Below, in pieces: positions 1-15,200 of a stretch of 64,000 nucleotides of DNA. The position numbers and the translations under genes were made by a program. Every line of letters begins with the position of its first letter. The stretch's first letter is position 1. The notes beneath the pieces were generated by a model. The model saw only the letters and a list, made by a program, of their open reading frames with translations. It was not told the origin of the DNA and searched no databases. Source of the DNA: Setaria digitata (Eukaryota > Nematoda > Chromadorea > Rhabditida > Setariidae); NCBI GenBank assembly GCA_003640385.1, contig RCAB01000103.1, positions 102,076 to 166,075 on the forward strand, in the 5' to 3' direction.

Positions 1-13
1 AAAACTCAACTAG

Positions 14-29
14 ACACACACACACACAC
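14..29. repeat. (AC)n microsatellite
   Basis: About eight AC units lie near the left edge of the window. This is a simple repeat with no assigned function. Confidence 0.8.
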
Positions 30-83
30 GCACCCCATGTGCATGCTTTCCTCGAAAAACCAGCCACCAGCAGCAGTAAGTAG

Positions 84-407
84 CATGAGGTCAAAACGTC
101 ATTCCCAACCCCAGAGATGCATAGGGCCAAGGAACTGCCAAACCTTCCTGTGGACAATAAAGAAAAGAATACAAAGTGGGTAAATACCACCACTAAGCGC
201 TACCTCTGTCAGCCTTTCAGAAATACAGCTTCTGTCATGCCTGTCGTCCAGCCTACCACGCAAGCAACCCCCTTTCTGAAGGATCTGACTTCTCCAAAAT
301 TATTTCAGAATCAAAATGTGACACCTGCAGAAGAAACATGGGGAATGCCAAGCTGTTTTCCAAAAAACCAGTTTTCTTTATTTCGTTTATTACTAACTTC
401 CAAGTAA
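84..407 (+). CDS. Possible exon or small ORF, unknown product
   Basis: This is an open frame of about 108 codons preceded by a plausible splice acceptor (AG at 82-83); its first ATG is at 117. The translation is rich in Thr, Asn, Pro and Lys with no membrane segment, signal peptide or motif I recognise. It could be the last exon of a plus-strand gene that begins outside the window. A good donor sequence (GTAAAT at about 180) lies inside it, so the exon might be shorter. No homology is recognised and it may be chance. Confidence 0.2.
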   Translation, partial: HEVKTSFPTPEMHRAKELPNLPVDNKEKNTKWVNTTTKRYLCQPFRNTASVMPVVQPTTQATPFLKDLTSPKLFQNQNVTPAEETWGMPSCFPKNQFSLFRLLLTSK

Positions 408-1652
408 CTTCACACACCAGTAACGCAGAAACGCTTTATCATCGATGCGTTTATTGGATTAGTGAGTTCCAGTACAAAATGGCCCCAATGAAAAGATAAG
501 AAACAAGGAAAATCTAAACCCTTTTTTTTCAAAGAATTAACACGCGAAATGTCCGACAACAGCTGCAAGTTGAACAAAAAAGTAACCGAAATACCAATAA
601 TAGGTTTTCCAACCGAAAATATAAAAATATTGGTATTCAGTGCTCGCAAGACACTCACACTTATTTTGAAATCTAACAACCCCTCCTTTCACTGAAGTTG
701 CAGCTAAACCGTATACAAATGAAACAGTTTCAAAATTTGGAAGGAACGAAGACAGATTCTACAAATATAAATAAACACTCTTAATAGGTATAAATGAACT
801 GAATGAATAAAGCATGAAAATCTACAGTAACCCCCTCCAAGAAAAAAAAAAACGAAAGGCTAAGGATATTTCATCAGTTTGAAAGTTCGAGGAGAATGTT
901 TTCACATTTTGAAAGTTAGAGGAATATATTTGGGGATTTTTATCAAATACACCGGGAAAAACCGCCGTAACAAAGAATGCAAGAATATAACAAAAACTAA
1001 ACTGCAAAAAAAGACAAGCTGCCAAGCCTGAAATGGAAATACTTTGGTTAGATTTTAGTTTTACTAGCTGTGCGAGGAAGACCCTCTAAAACAAAACAAA
1101 AAAGAAAAAAAAAAAAAAGAAAAAAAAAACTTTTCTTCCCACCAATACCCCATAAAAAAGGTGTAGGCTTCCGAACTATTTCATAAAATTCAAAAAAGTC
1201 GGAACTGAAAAGAAAGCTACATCAAGTTACAAAAAAAGCACCGTATCACAAATCGAAAGACTCAGTACTTGAATGACCCAACACAAAACAATAAAACACT
1301 GAAGTTGGTAATTTTCTTCAGGAAACAAATATCTAACACCATTACTACCAAAAACACGGTGCATAATGTTGGAGAGATAATGTGCTTACTTCCCAGGGCA
1401 ATACTTCACCACTATGCAACTGATGACAGAAAGCTATTAACATTATGCGTCATATCAACTTCCAAGGCACAGAGAGACCACATCGATTCGTATGACATCA
1501 TACGAAATTAGCATTGAATTTGAAAGCACATTTGAGAAAATATTGAATTAAAATGAGCATGTCGACAAGACATGAGCCGTAGAAGAGATCCTGTTTTGGC
1601 TTGGCAGTAAACTGACCAGATCACTTAGTATTCAATAATGAAGGGTTGTAAA
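408..1652. other. Intergenic, 3' side of the nuclear receptor gene
   Basis: No coding exon is recognised on either strand. The stretch holds A-rich tracts (notably around 1093-1129) and short chance ORFs. The part just below 1653 must contain the 3' UTR of the minus-strand receptor gene. Confidence 0.5.
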
Positions 1653-4600
1653 TCAACAGGAGTCGTTAAAAAATAGCCCATCGACTACCGGATCAATGTT
1701 CATTGAAAGGTCACGACATAACTGCATCATACCGCACAACGCCGCACCCATCTTCTAAATTTTTATTTCAATCAGAATTCATGTAGGACATGAGTTTCAA
1801 AGTTACTTTCAATCTCGGTTAAGGAGAAAAACTCCAAAACTTCTAAATTAAGTAATCAATTATTATAGAATTTATAGGCTAAACACTTACAGAAAGACCG
1901 GCAATCAAAAGGAGAAGGTTGCCAAAGCGAGACGTTGCTTCGGCTGGTGAAAGACGACTACTGAGATGTGCGTAAAGAGCATTCTGCACAGATCCACGAG
2001 CTACCGACAATAACGAAGCAGAATGGGGCGTAAGATTTGCAGCACTTGGATCCAATGCAATTATCGCCTTCAATGCAACCATCTCGATTTCAGTAAATCC
2101 CAAACGCCGCATTGGGCTCAATACAACATCCAGAATGTTTTTCTTCACAATTCTACAAGATTTTGTTGATTTTTAAATTTACACCACAAACAGAAAACAC
2201 ATTTGAACAGTAGAGTTAAATATATCCGAATATCACGAAAATTTTTGCTTAGATTACATTGCATTCACTAAACAGATAAGAAAGAATGGATTTCTAGGTT
2301 CACGATAATACGTTCCATTTTCAAGCAAAATTTTGCGTTTTCACGAAACACAGTAAAAACCAACTCAATTCGGGATTCCAACAATATGATTTGTTTATCT
2401 TCACATTGCTCACTGATAATAACAGGTTTTTCACGATGGAAATAATGCCCACTGGGTAGTAAAATTGTGCTGCTGACCACCTCAGTATTACGCACAGTGT
2501 GGTATGCAACAACAAGAAGTGCAAATTGTGACACACAGTTATGAATTATCGATATCTGCAAAGGTAAAATTAAGAAATCTGCGAAAAAAAAAAAAACAAA
2601 TTAATCCTGAACGTAGGACAAAATCAATTAACCTAAATTTGAGAATTTCTTCCATACTAAGAGAGTTATTATAATGTATTAACAGAGAATAAAACATTAT
2701 CCTGATCAGTATAAAATAAAACAATCTGCTTTCAAGACTGCCATACCCTTCTCGTAAAAATTTCCCTATTTCTTCCTTCCATTCTCCTCCTCACAATCCA
2801 ATATTTTGGATCCCAAATCTTGCCTTTTGAAAATTTATAGGGAAAAAAAAAAAAAACCTTTTCGCTAGGTGTGAGATCAGCGATTGGCTTAAGTGTATTG
2901 GCATAATCAAATAGCAATACGATGAGGCGCCTCAAATTTTCAAAATATTCTTTGCATCCAGCAAGACCCAAAGACCCATCGAACGTCAGCTAAAAGAAAA
3001 TCTACAATTTTTAAGATGGATGTGGATTCATAACAATCAAAGAACACAGCTTTATAAATAACTAAATAATTGTTTGAAAAAATACTGACTCATAGTCAGT
3101 GTTCGCTTCATACAAGTATTTAGGAAAGGTGATAACTGAGAGTAAGTAAATTCCTGTGAATGCAAATCGCAAAACTTTGAAGGGGAAATTGAACTAGAAA
3201 GCAAAAAAAGAAAAAGTCCAGGTATCCCAAGGTTACTAACCGGAGATCGTGAAACGATGAGCGAAGGACGCAGAACAGCATCAATAAGGGTAATAGAAGT
3301 CTTGGTTATAACAGGATGGGCGTCTCGAAGCTGATTGCATATATGCTCAATTTCACAGAGTGTTGCAAGAACGGATTCATCACCAACGGGCACAGGGCAT
3401 TTTGGCTGACCTGAGGTGTTATTCGTGCAAAAGGATCGCGTGGAAGATCGAGCATCATCACTCGGAACGTTGTCTTTTTCAGATGTAACACACGGTAGCT
3501 CCCCGGATATGGAACTGGCTGACATTTTGGTGGCACCGTTTTCACAGCCACTTCGGCGTGGATTCTTTTGTCTACCAGTTTTATCACGGTCGGGGCGAAT
3601 TGCTGAAATCCTGCTACCGTTTTTTTGTTGCATACGAGCGAAAAATTTTTTGCGGGATGAAGTGAAATTATTGTCTTTATTTGTATTATATATATATATA
3701 TATATATAGATATATAGATATAGATGGTAGGATGCAGGCTTTCAAATGAATTTATGGTCTTCATAAAAGTACGAATAGAGTCAGAAGGCAAGGCTATGTC
3801 CAAAGACCCATATAAAAAAGGAAGTGAAAAAGGATGAGCGAGTGAATAGTTTACACCATTCCCAAAAAGATGTAAAGTGGAAGAGATGTAGACATCAACA
3901 TCAACAGCAGCAGCAGTAGCACAGCTTCCACGTACACAACGGAATGGACTTTCTGGTCAAAGGTTACCCCCCCCCCCCNCTGAAGTACTTTTCTCCTTTT
4001 CGTCATCGAGAAGAATTAGGGAAAAGATCCAGAGTCAAACAACAGACTCACCGTCAGGTTCCATTCCTACTTGAAGGCACTTCTGAAAACGGCAAGATCG
4101 ACAAACGTTACGACCAGCTGGAAATGTATTTGCGTATGTATAACAACAAGTGATAAACCCTTTACTCATGAGCTTGGATTTATCGTTAAAATTAGCATAA
4201 ACACGATAGCCAGATGGTCATAAAAATTTCAAATACAAACTTAGAAATGAACCTGTTTCTATGAGTCTCGAACTAAGACGCAATAAAAAATATCTCATTG
4301 AAAGTGATCGAAGCTGAACAGAACTGACTCCCCACTCAGAAAAAGGACAGTAAAGACAAAAGTCAACAATCACATTTCGCGGTTATACTTCCGACACACA
4401 ACTAATTTATACATAGGATGGATGTTAGGGGAGAGAATGGCAATGAATGAAGGGAAGAGAAAGGGGATTCGCACAGTCCTGACCATCCCCTATCTCGTGC
4501 CCACTTTGTAATTGCGGAAAAACTTTGCAACTCAGATCATTGAATAAGCTACTATAAAACAACCACAATTTAATAATGATCAACAGAACTACTCACCTTT

Positions 4601-6954
4601 ATCAATTCTACATTTTTGCTCATAACGACATACGTAATTTTTCCCAGCACGAACCTACAAGGTATTACTTGATATTAACGATTCTCAATGGTATTTGATA
4701 AATATTTAGAGACAAGCATTCAAGTTAACACTAGAAGTAAATTTTAAAAGACCATTTACAGACATATTTTCATAAAATTTCTAGAATTTAATACGCCTCA
4801 AATGCAAACTCAATGCGAAAGACAACGCATTCCGAATTCTTGCATATGTTACCAGATTCTTATTATAAAGCCTGATCTACATCAATTTTGTATCCTGAAG
4901 TAGAATTTTTTACTCAGTTAACAAGAACTAGAAGAAAATAACTTACCGTTCTACGAAAGAAACCCTTGCATCCAAAACAGGCAATAACACCATAATGCCG
5001 ACCACTTGCTTCGTCATGGCAAACCGAACTGGAAAATTTTTCTGCGCTCAACGCTTAAAAATTTTTGGGCTGAACTTTCAGGAAATTTAAATTTCTTAAA
5101 ATTTTGACGAAGACCGGTAGATGATAAAAAGAACCAGAAAGTATGTATGTATGTTATCCGCGTCCTCTACATGCTGACACTTACAGACAGTGATAATTCA
5201 TATTTAATGGTTAATCATGTACTTTCTTCAGTTATTCGCAAATCTAGCTGAGAATTAGTGCGATACTAAAGTGGTCTAAATTCATTATTATTACACTTGG
5301 TACAGGAAACAGGACCGTCCTTATGAGAGCATTCTCATTGCCACTGTGTCCTGCAATCCCTTGTTTACGTAACACAAAATTCAAAGGCAGTGTAATCGCG
5401 TCATATTTACAAAGGAAACTTTTGCACCTAAACAGTGTTTGTCACAAAAATCCGATTTCACATTAGCTTATGGGAATCGATCAACAGAAAAATGCTTACA
5501 TTAACTCATAAAATTTTAGGAAGTTTTTATTTATATATATATATATATATACCCGCGGTAAACTGGAGGAATTGGCGTGCTGTAGCCATTACTGAAAAGT
5601 GTTAAAGGTGTTGGTAATTTCTTAAAAATCTTCCATAATCGTAACAGGGTATTGCAATTATTTCCCTTGAACGAGGAAATCCCAGTAAATGTAAGTCATC
5701 AGCTTTAGTTGATTACGTCGCCTCAGTACGAAGCTATCCAACAACGGAAAAATGAAAATAATTATAGAAAAGGGCACACCTAACTACACCTAATAATTCA
5801 TAGAAACTGAAAAGTTGCAAGATCAAAGGCGTAGGAGGGTCTGTGAAAAGACGAAAGGTCATCTCGCATCAAGGACAAATCAGAGTGCGGTCCTGTTAAT
5901 CAGTAAAATTGTCTAGCGTGTTTTCCTTTTGTTATCTCAGCTGAAGGAAATTTCACTATATCGTGAAAGTAGGATTGTTCTGATGAAAAATGAAAGTAGA
6001 TATCATAATTTCAACTCATCCAAAGTAAAGGCAAAAGAAGATGCCCTAATACAGAGGATAATGTTTTGGCAGTGATAACATGAACAATGTAGTGACCTTC
6101 TCACTTCTTTAAGAATCAGAATACAATTCTTAAAGAATTTCATATGTCGAATACTCGTGTGAAGCAATGAAGAGGCAGTAAGAACAAAAAAGGAAAATCA
6201 GTGGAGCACAGATTTCCGAAGTTACCGCTTACAAAAGCATGTAATAGAAATATATGGATGTATTACAGGAGAACAGTTTCAATTCAAAAGGAATACGATG
6301 GATGGAATTTTGACTGGCGTTGATGTCTATTGTTTTATTACTCAGTGTCTAACCTTCTACTGGTTTTCTGAAGCAAATGAGAAAGCACTGGAACGACATG
6401 TTTGTTCACGTATGACTGTGAGCAATGCGTACATTTTATGAGCAGATCAAAACGACCTGTCAGAGGTGTGGAAGAAAATACACGGGAAGATATACTTTCC
6501 TTGCTGGGCCGGAATGGACCTATAGCAAAAACAATTGTGACTAGCGAAGCAATATTTGAAGGTAAAAGCAGAGGAACTGAAACATTGGAAATGCTTGAAA
6601 TACTGAGAGTATTTAGTGGGATAAAAGTTTGAACAAGGAACAGAAGATGGACATTAGTGGATTCTTGCCACTGAAAGGAAACTGGTTTGCTCGTTTGTTT
6701 GTTAGCGTTAAAAAAATCACCGACCAGATGGTTGGCTCGCCATCGACCAGCGGGACGGAATGGTTTTCCATGGTATTTGTTGATTCATTCAGTGCAGGTG
6801 ATTCCGGATCACCAGGCTTCAGGATTGATTCAATTGAATAGGCCTGTTGTGAGGAGAACGACGGAGACGTACTACGATTACTACTACGCATGATTACCGC
6901 AACGTTGTTTGCAATGGCTGCGTAAGCGGCTGCTGCAGCTGCCGCCTCAGTCAT
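1653..6954 (-). CDS. Nuclear hormone receptor, HNF4-like (nematode NHR)
   Basis: Ligand-regulated or orphan transcription factor acting in the nucleus. Nine phase-consistent exons (6725-6954, 4947-5028, 4597-4654, 4052-4117, 3241-3602, 2858-2989, 2365-2555, 1891-2152, 1653-1754) encode about 494 aa. The N-terminus ([17 protein letters not shown]) is alanine-rich. The C4 zinc-finger DNA-binding domain, residues about 77-150, starts [10 protein letters not shown], has the P-box stretch [11 protein letters not shown], and has second-finger cysteines in [14 protein letters not shown]. It runs into [15 protein letters not shown], typical of the HNF4-derived nematode expansion. After a Ser/Thr-rich hinge comes a ligand-binding domain (about 265-494) with LKAIIALDP, the helix [20 protein letters not shown] and a C-terminal [11 protein letters not shown] that should form AF-2. 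The start at 6954 is preceded by an acceptor at about 7010, but the frame stays open to an ATG at 7194, so a longer N-terminus is possible. The family call is firm; the exact C. elegans orthologue is not assigned. The 2365 donor is the least certain join. Confidence 0.9.
3686..3724. repeat. (TA)n microsatellite
   Basis: A TA run grading into TATAGA units lies in the receptor intron between the 3241-3602 and 4052-4117 exons. Confidence 0.8.
3967..3980. repeat. Poly-C run with an ambiguous base
   Basis: About twelve C residues are followed by an N at 3979. It lies in the same receptor intron, so the ambiguous base does not affect the protein. It most likely reflects a sequencing difficulty. 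Confidence 0.8.
5532..5551. repeat. (TA)n microsatellite
   Basis: Ten TA units lie in the long first intron (5029-6724) of the nuclear receptor gene. Confidence 0.75.
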
Positions 6955-7008
6955 TGCTGGCAGCCCACACTGATCAAAGACCGGCCTCTGTTGCTCGGCT
7001 CTTCTGAT

Positions 7009-7014
7009 CTGGAA
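7009..7014 (-). promoter_or_regulatory. Candidate splice acceptor for the receptor 5' end
   Basis: On the minus strand TTTTCCAG precedes the mRNA-like segment that carries the ATG at 6954, leaving a leader of about 54 nt. In nematodes such a site may accept a spliced leader or join an upstream 5' UTR exon; the sequence alone cannot tell which. Confidence 0.4.
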
Positions 7015-9916
7015 AACGCCCCGCCCGCAAATTTGTGTGAAGAAAACGAAAAGGAATGGAATACCTATCGGAGACACACACACAGAGACAGCGACGGTGG
7101 AAGAGCGAAGAGCGCCGGCGACGTGGCTGGGCGGAGCAGAGAGAGCGACGTGCCGTAAAAGCGAACGAAAGGGCGCCTCCCCGCGAAGATGCACCGCTGC
7201 TGGTAGCTGGCTGGCTGGTCGCCGGTCTGTCGGGGTGGCCGCTCGCCAACAAATAAGCTGTCAAATTGTAAAGTACGCAGCGAAAAGCAAAAGCGAAGTC
7301 ATCCTCTCCTGCATCACTGCCACCGCATAGATGTACCTACGTCTCTGCACTTCCCTTCCTCTCTCTGCGTCTCTTCAGCAGTGCATTTCATCTCCGAGGA
7401 GGTGAACCTGGAGCAGAACATGTACCTGTGTGGTTTACAATATAATTTGCATCAAGTTCATCATCTCGCAGCGGTGACACACAATAGACGACAGCCAGTG
7501 AACCCGTCACTGCTCGGCTCGCTCTCTTTCTGTGTTCAAAGATCACAGTGCACGAATCTTCGCGTCTGCTTGTCAGGGTGGCATGCGGCACTTTGCTCAG
7601 TCCATGCTTACAGCTGGTCCAGTCCACTTACTGCAACCTGCACCACTCCACAGAACAACGCCTCCTCGTGCGCCTCGCAGGCACGAACACACATTCCTGT
7701 TGCGAGATGCAACTCTTCTGCACTATACCGTGTCATGCAGCAGCCTTACTATCACAACAACAGCCACTACCGCCCTTTATCACTCCACTAAGCAGACGCT
7801 TTAGTCTGATAAGTGCCACAACGGACTATCAGTTGCCTTCAAGCCATTTCCGCCCTCCTTTTAAGCCTGCTCTCTTAAGGCACCACTTCACTATCAGCCC
7901 AGTTGAGAACAGTTCTTAGAACTGAACTATCAAGACTGGTAGGATGAACAGTGAGCTGACCGCGTACCACCCATGAAACGTTTCACAACGGTGCTTCACG
8001 AGGAGTCTGAACCAACTGACAACAATCTGTTGAGTAGAAAAATGCACAATAATAACAATACACCTCCGTATTGGATCGTAGGCTGCAAACTCAAAACGAA
8101 GGCTAGCTGTAAACTTGTAAACCTGCATGAAAGCAGCACTTTTGCTTAAATGGAAATAAAGTGAAACTCACGCGCAGTAGAAAAGTATCACCTGGAATTA
8201 CAAGAATCTTGCTTGGTATCGCACAGAACTGATTTGCATTTTTCACGAATCATCATTATGTATATATATATATCTGATTAGAACATGCAAAAGTTTACGA
8301 AAAGTATGATACGTGACATACTTGATTTCATCAACATTTCCAATTTTCAGTCATCAATGACCAGTTAATAATGTTTGGCGAAATGTGTATTGTTTGATAG
8401 TGAATGATCAAATATAATAATAACTAAATAGAAGAGGTGAGTGTGTATTGTTTGTAAGATAGGTAGCGCAGTAGGTTAAGACAGGATCAATCTACATTTG
8501 TGTCACCTGTTCCCTGTTCACCTTCTGCAGATACAATTGGTGCCACCAACAGCACTTTCTCTAGATTGAAATATTTCCGGACTGTTTCTATAACTGAGAC
8601 GTGCCTTCTACTTAAAAACAAGTATGTTTAGTGATATGACTCATGAATTTCCCGAAACGACAATTTTTATTTTTTAAAAATTCGTAACAATAAAAATCCT
8701 CCATTTCACCGTCATTTCTACTCAATATTTTCAAATCGATTGCTTGTTCGACCGACTTCATCCCCATGCGATACTGTGCGAAACTGCTCTTGCGAATACC
8801 GCAAATCTCAATTTCCAAAAACAGGATTAAAGAAAGTTGCTGAGAAGAGTCATTCATCAAATCAGGTCCTCGAATACTAACCTGACGAAAACATAATTGC
8901 CTTTTGTATCACTTTCACTTGTATCATCGACTTAAGCGATAAACAATATGGTGAACAGATGGACGGACAAACATACATCAGACGTGTTCGAAAATCTCCC
9001 CAGTGGCTGCCTACTGTTTACAGATCTTGAAGTTATCGACTGTCAACATATTTACGCAAAATTAGATCAGAGATCAGTGTTCCGCAATCAGGGAGAGCAG
9101 TCGTGTAGCTTAAAATGCTGGAAACGTTATTATTGTTTTCCATTGGTGAATGGATCTCTCTAGAGCTCTCGTACAAGGGACAAATGAAATTACTGATATT
9201 ATTCATTTCTATAGTCCAAAGACTATTCCATAAATACACACACACACACACACACAGAGATCGGGAAGGTAAAATGAATGTGTTTAGGTACAGCAACCTG
9301 TAATGTTTGCTGTCTTTGCGTCAGTCTGTCTGCTTGTTTGTTTACATCGTCCATTACATAGGAAAATTAATGAAAACAATGTCAGCTGCTTCGTTTCCGA
9401 AATTTTCACGAAGTGAAGGGATCTTTATGACTGCTCACTGAAGATGAGCCATCTGGTCCAGAACATTCTGGCGTCGAATTATCAGGACAGCTCTTGTTGT
9501 ACATGTAAACTTCCTAAGAGAACGGCTGATTGCAGAAAATCAATAATAATATATAGCCAAAATAGTTGATAGTGACATAAACGTATTGAAAAAGGTTGCA
9601 CAACTACTTGATTGCTCGCTTGTTCGATGTCTTACAGATTTGTTAGAGGTTTGAAGAATTTAGATATGTAGAAAAAGAATTAGTTTTAGTACGAATTTAC
9701 AGGACCGTTTCCAATAATTCGTTTTTTTCGAACAGTTTCTGGCTTTTACAACGAACCTATACTTTGGTACCCTAACACTAATTATAATTCCTTATTCTTT
9801 AAAGTTCACATACTACATTAACTTCTTCATTAATACATTAACTTACCTGATTTATAGAAAATTCATAACGGTTAGAACTTTGAGTGAATAAGATTTTATT
9901 ATTCGATAATCAAACA
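7015..9916. other. Upstream region of the nuclear receptor; GC-rich island then AT-rich DNA
   Basis: From about 6890 to 7800 the DNA is markedly richer in G+C and CG dinucleotides than the rest of the window. It is the likely promoter or 5' exon region of the receptor gene. Long overlapping plus-strand frames there (7381-7919) are expected from low stop-codon density and look like no known protein. From about 8000 to 9916 the DNA is ordinary AT-rich sequence without recognised exons; the part next to 9917 should contain the ets-5 3' UTR. Confidence 0.5.
9236..9255. repeat. (AC)n microsatellite
   Basis: About ten AC units followed by GAGATCG, between the receptor promoter region and the ETS gene. 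Confidence 0.8.
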
Positions 9917-12266
<2,350 letters not shown>

Positions 12267-15200
12267 TCAAGCCTCATAACTTTTCAGAGCATCACTGACC
12301 GAAACAAATAAAATGCGAAAAATTTAATGAAGAGAAATTCAGTCACTCGATTTGAAATTAAAATGAATTTCGTCAAATTAGCCAACTAAGAGAAAATAGA
12401 ATTACTTACAAATTCGACAGCAGTAATAACAATACCTTTAAATTCGAAGAAGGTTAGTTGCTTTTAAACTAAGAGGAATTATTTAGTTGAACTTGCTTAA
12501 CTTAGCAACAAACTGACTTTGTTTGACATCTAAGCGTCAACAGCAAATTCACAAAAATGGGAGAAAAAAACATCACTGTACTCAGAAATCGAAAACGTTG
12601 GCATCTGGAGATAGATGAAGATTGGAAAGATCGCAAGAAGTGATTTTCGTAGCTGATAAAATAATAACATCAGGGAACAAAACAAATATTAATCAGCTAA
12701 CAAGGAAAAGCATTTCTGTTTGCTTCCAACTAACTGCATCATTAATTCGCTCACACCGATAAACGTTGCTCTTATGCATATGTTGTCCCTACTGGTGGTT
12801 TTGAATACGGTAACTATTCACTCAGTTTGTTAGCTGCTGCACTACTGCTCATTAGAGACGTCTTTTATTTCCATGAAATTTTATGAATGAGCTGGTTAAT
12901 TCGTCAAACTTCCTTTCACTTTCAGTGGTTTCAGCTCCCTCCGAATTTAGTAGCATTTTATATTTTAAAGTTTAACGACTACCGAATCGATTGCAATTTC
13001 GAGAATGCTACTGTCTGAAGTGTTTCTTATATTTAAAAATTTTGTGTTCCAGTGTTCTTTGCTATGATGTCTTAGGTAGAGGAGAATATTAATGAACTGG
13101 TAAAGGAAGCAATACCAACAATAAAGAAAAGACTTCTTGTAATATTCCTACTTCCAAAAATCTGCAGATACCAAGCTTTCGGTTTATGATGCAAGTTCAA
13201 ACTTTCTGTCGCGAACACAATAGAATTAAAAATTAAGGTGACTGTACCAGCTAACAGTTGAAGCATTCTGCGCACTATTACCAAAATTCCTAACCTAAAT
13301 TAAAACATTCCGCAAAGCTTCGACACTGTTAAATCATTGTCCATATTTAAAAGACTGAAATCCATATCACATATCTTCGGATTTTTTTATATATTTTACT
13401 GTCTACACAGTAAGGCACGAAAAAATGTGCTAAATTCAAAAAAATAAAATGTGAATTTTACACATTACTGTTTCACAGTATTGCTGTTTTAATATCCTAA
13501 GGAACTACGCACTTAATAAGCAACAAATTATGAAACTTTTGGAAAATATAAACGTTTCCAAATGACATTACCCGAAAATTAATTTTCGTTTACAACTGTG
13601 GATTTCTATGGAAAAATAGCAAACCTGGATAAATAAAATTATGCTGCAAATCTGTCAAGGTAGCTACGGATCCTTCCAGTTGTATACTGGATCTGCCCTT
13701 TTGCTGACCTAGAAGTAACACAGTTTGAAATGATGAGGAATGATAAATAACCGCTGAATTATCAGATAGATGCCACCTAATTCGTATTCGAAAAAAATGT
13801 TAATCCACTGTAACTGAACCTCTCCAAAAGAGCAGCAATAAAGTAAGAAGACAGGTAGTTCTACTTCCGAAGACACGGTAGAAGAAAGTAAATGAAATAA
13901 TTCGCATGTTGTTTTTCATCAATTATTTACTAATTTAGTTTGGAACTTTCCAAAAATTCATTTGTTTCTAACTAACACCAACACATGAATTTACAATATC
14001 ATCTTGTAAAGAATAAGTTACACAATCCAGATCAAGTATACCGTACTCCTCTTTAATTCTTCTGCATAACATAAATACAATCTTTGTTAAAACTTAATAT
14101 TCAGGTCCTCGATGCATTTTTTGAAGTGAAAAGACTCCGGCCAAAAAATCGAAAATTAGTCAGAAATTTATTTCTAATAAAAGCAAATTTTAAAATAAAG
14201 AAAGAGGAAACCACAAATGAGAAGCCAACACAGAATAAAAGTAAAAGCATGATGAAATGACTAAAATCTGCATTAGAGCGTTTAATAAGTTGAAAAGAGG
14301 GGTGTGCTAAAAAGGAGAAAAAGACCAGGAAATGGTATATTTTAGCCTGTGATTGTGCAAATGATTGCTGCTGGGTGATTACGCTTTTCGAATATCCGGT
14401 CAGGAAACTGGAAACAGGAAGCAGGCCGTAGCAAACGAAATTTGGCTTCGTAGAGAAAGGAGAGTGGTTAATGACTGAGGAAAAACCGGCGAAGCTTTTT
14501 TCGTTTCCCGAATCAAAGCTCTCTCTCTGCCTTCCTCCTTGTATTCAGTTTTACAGCATCGCCATCAAGATATATGCACGAAAATCATCTACATCTCCTT
14601 TCATATTTTTTACCATAAAATCCAGATATTATATTTATACGAAACTATCGTTATTACCAAAATCAAATCGCTAGTGCATCCACCAACTAACCGAGAGTGC
14701 TTGCTGCTGCTGGTCCACGTGGCTTCACTTCCTGCTTTACGTGTTGTTCCGTAGAAGAAGCTAATCGTGGATAGTCCATCAGTCAGTCAACAAATAGTGG
14801 TACTGCTGGATGATTCCGATAATACACCGATAGCTCTGCACTAACTAGCATACAATGACTAAAATAGCTCTAATAGATTGAGATTTTTTCCCGTTTGGAT
14901 CAAACGATTCCAGACTAAGCTAAACTCTCCAATACTTCAAGCATCTAGAGGACTCAAAATGCTAATGCCCACCTACCGTACTTCCTCCTGAGCGCCTCCA
15001 TAGCAACACTTCACTGCTTCATTTGACGGAACAGACAGACAGACAAATGCATAGAACTGGAAAGGAATCTCACTCAGACGTTTATTCGTCCTTTACCATT
15101 ACCATGGATCCAGTTCCTTGATTTAAATTCAAACAAGCCGCTACTTCCTACTGTGTTGGACTTCCCTGTGGAAAGATATGCAGCTGAACATATAGAAAGT

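Noticed and set aside
3416..3709. 97-codon plus-strand ORF
   Set aside because: It is the antisense shadow of the nuclear receptor hinge exon (3241-3602) and runs into the TA microsatellite.
7381..7919. Three overlapping plus-strand ORFs of 90-136 codons
   Set aside because: They share the same GC-rich DNA in three frames, have Cys/His/Ser-rich compositions unlike any family, and are explained by few stop codons in GC-rich sequence.
13600..13720. Possible ETS-gene 5' exon reading VSKRADPVYNWKDP on the minus strand
   Set aside because: It has an acceptor and a donor-like end, but its phase does not fit the ETS exon downstream, and the resemblance to FEV N-termini is too weak.
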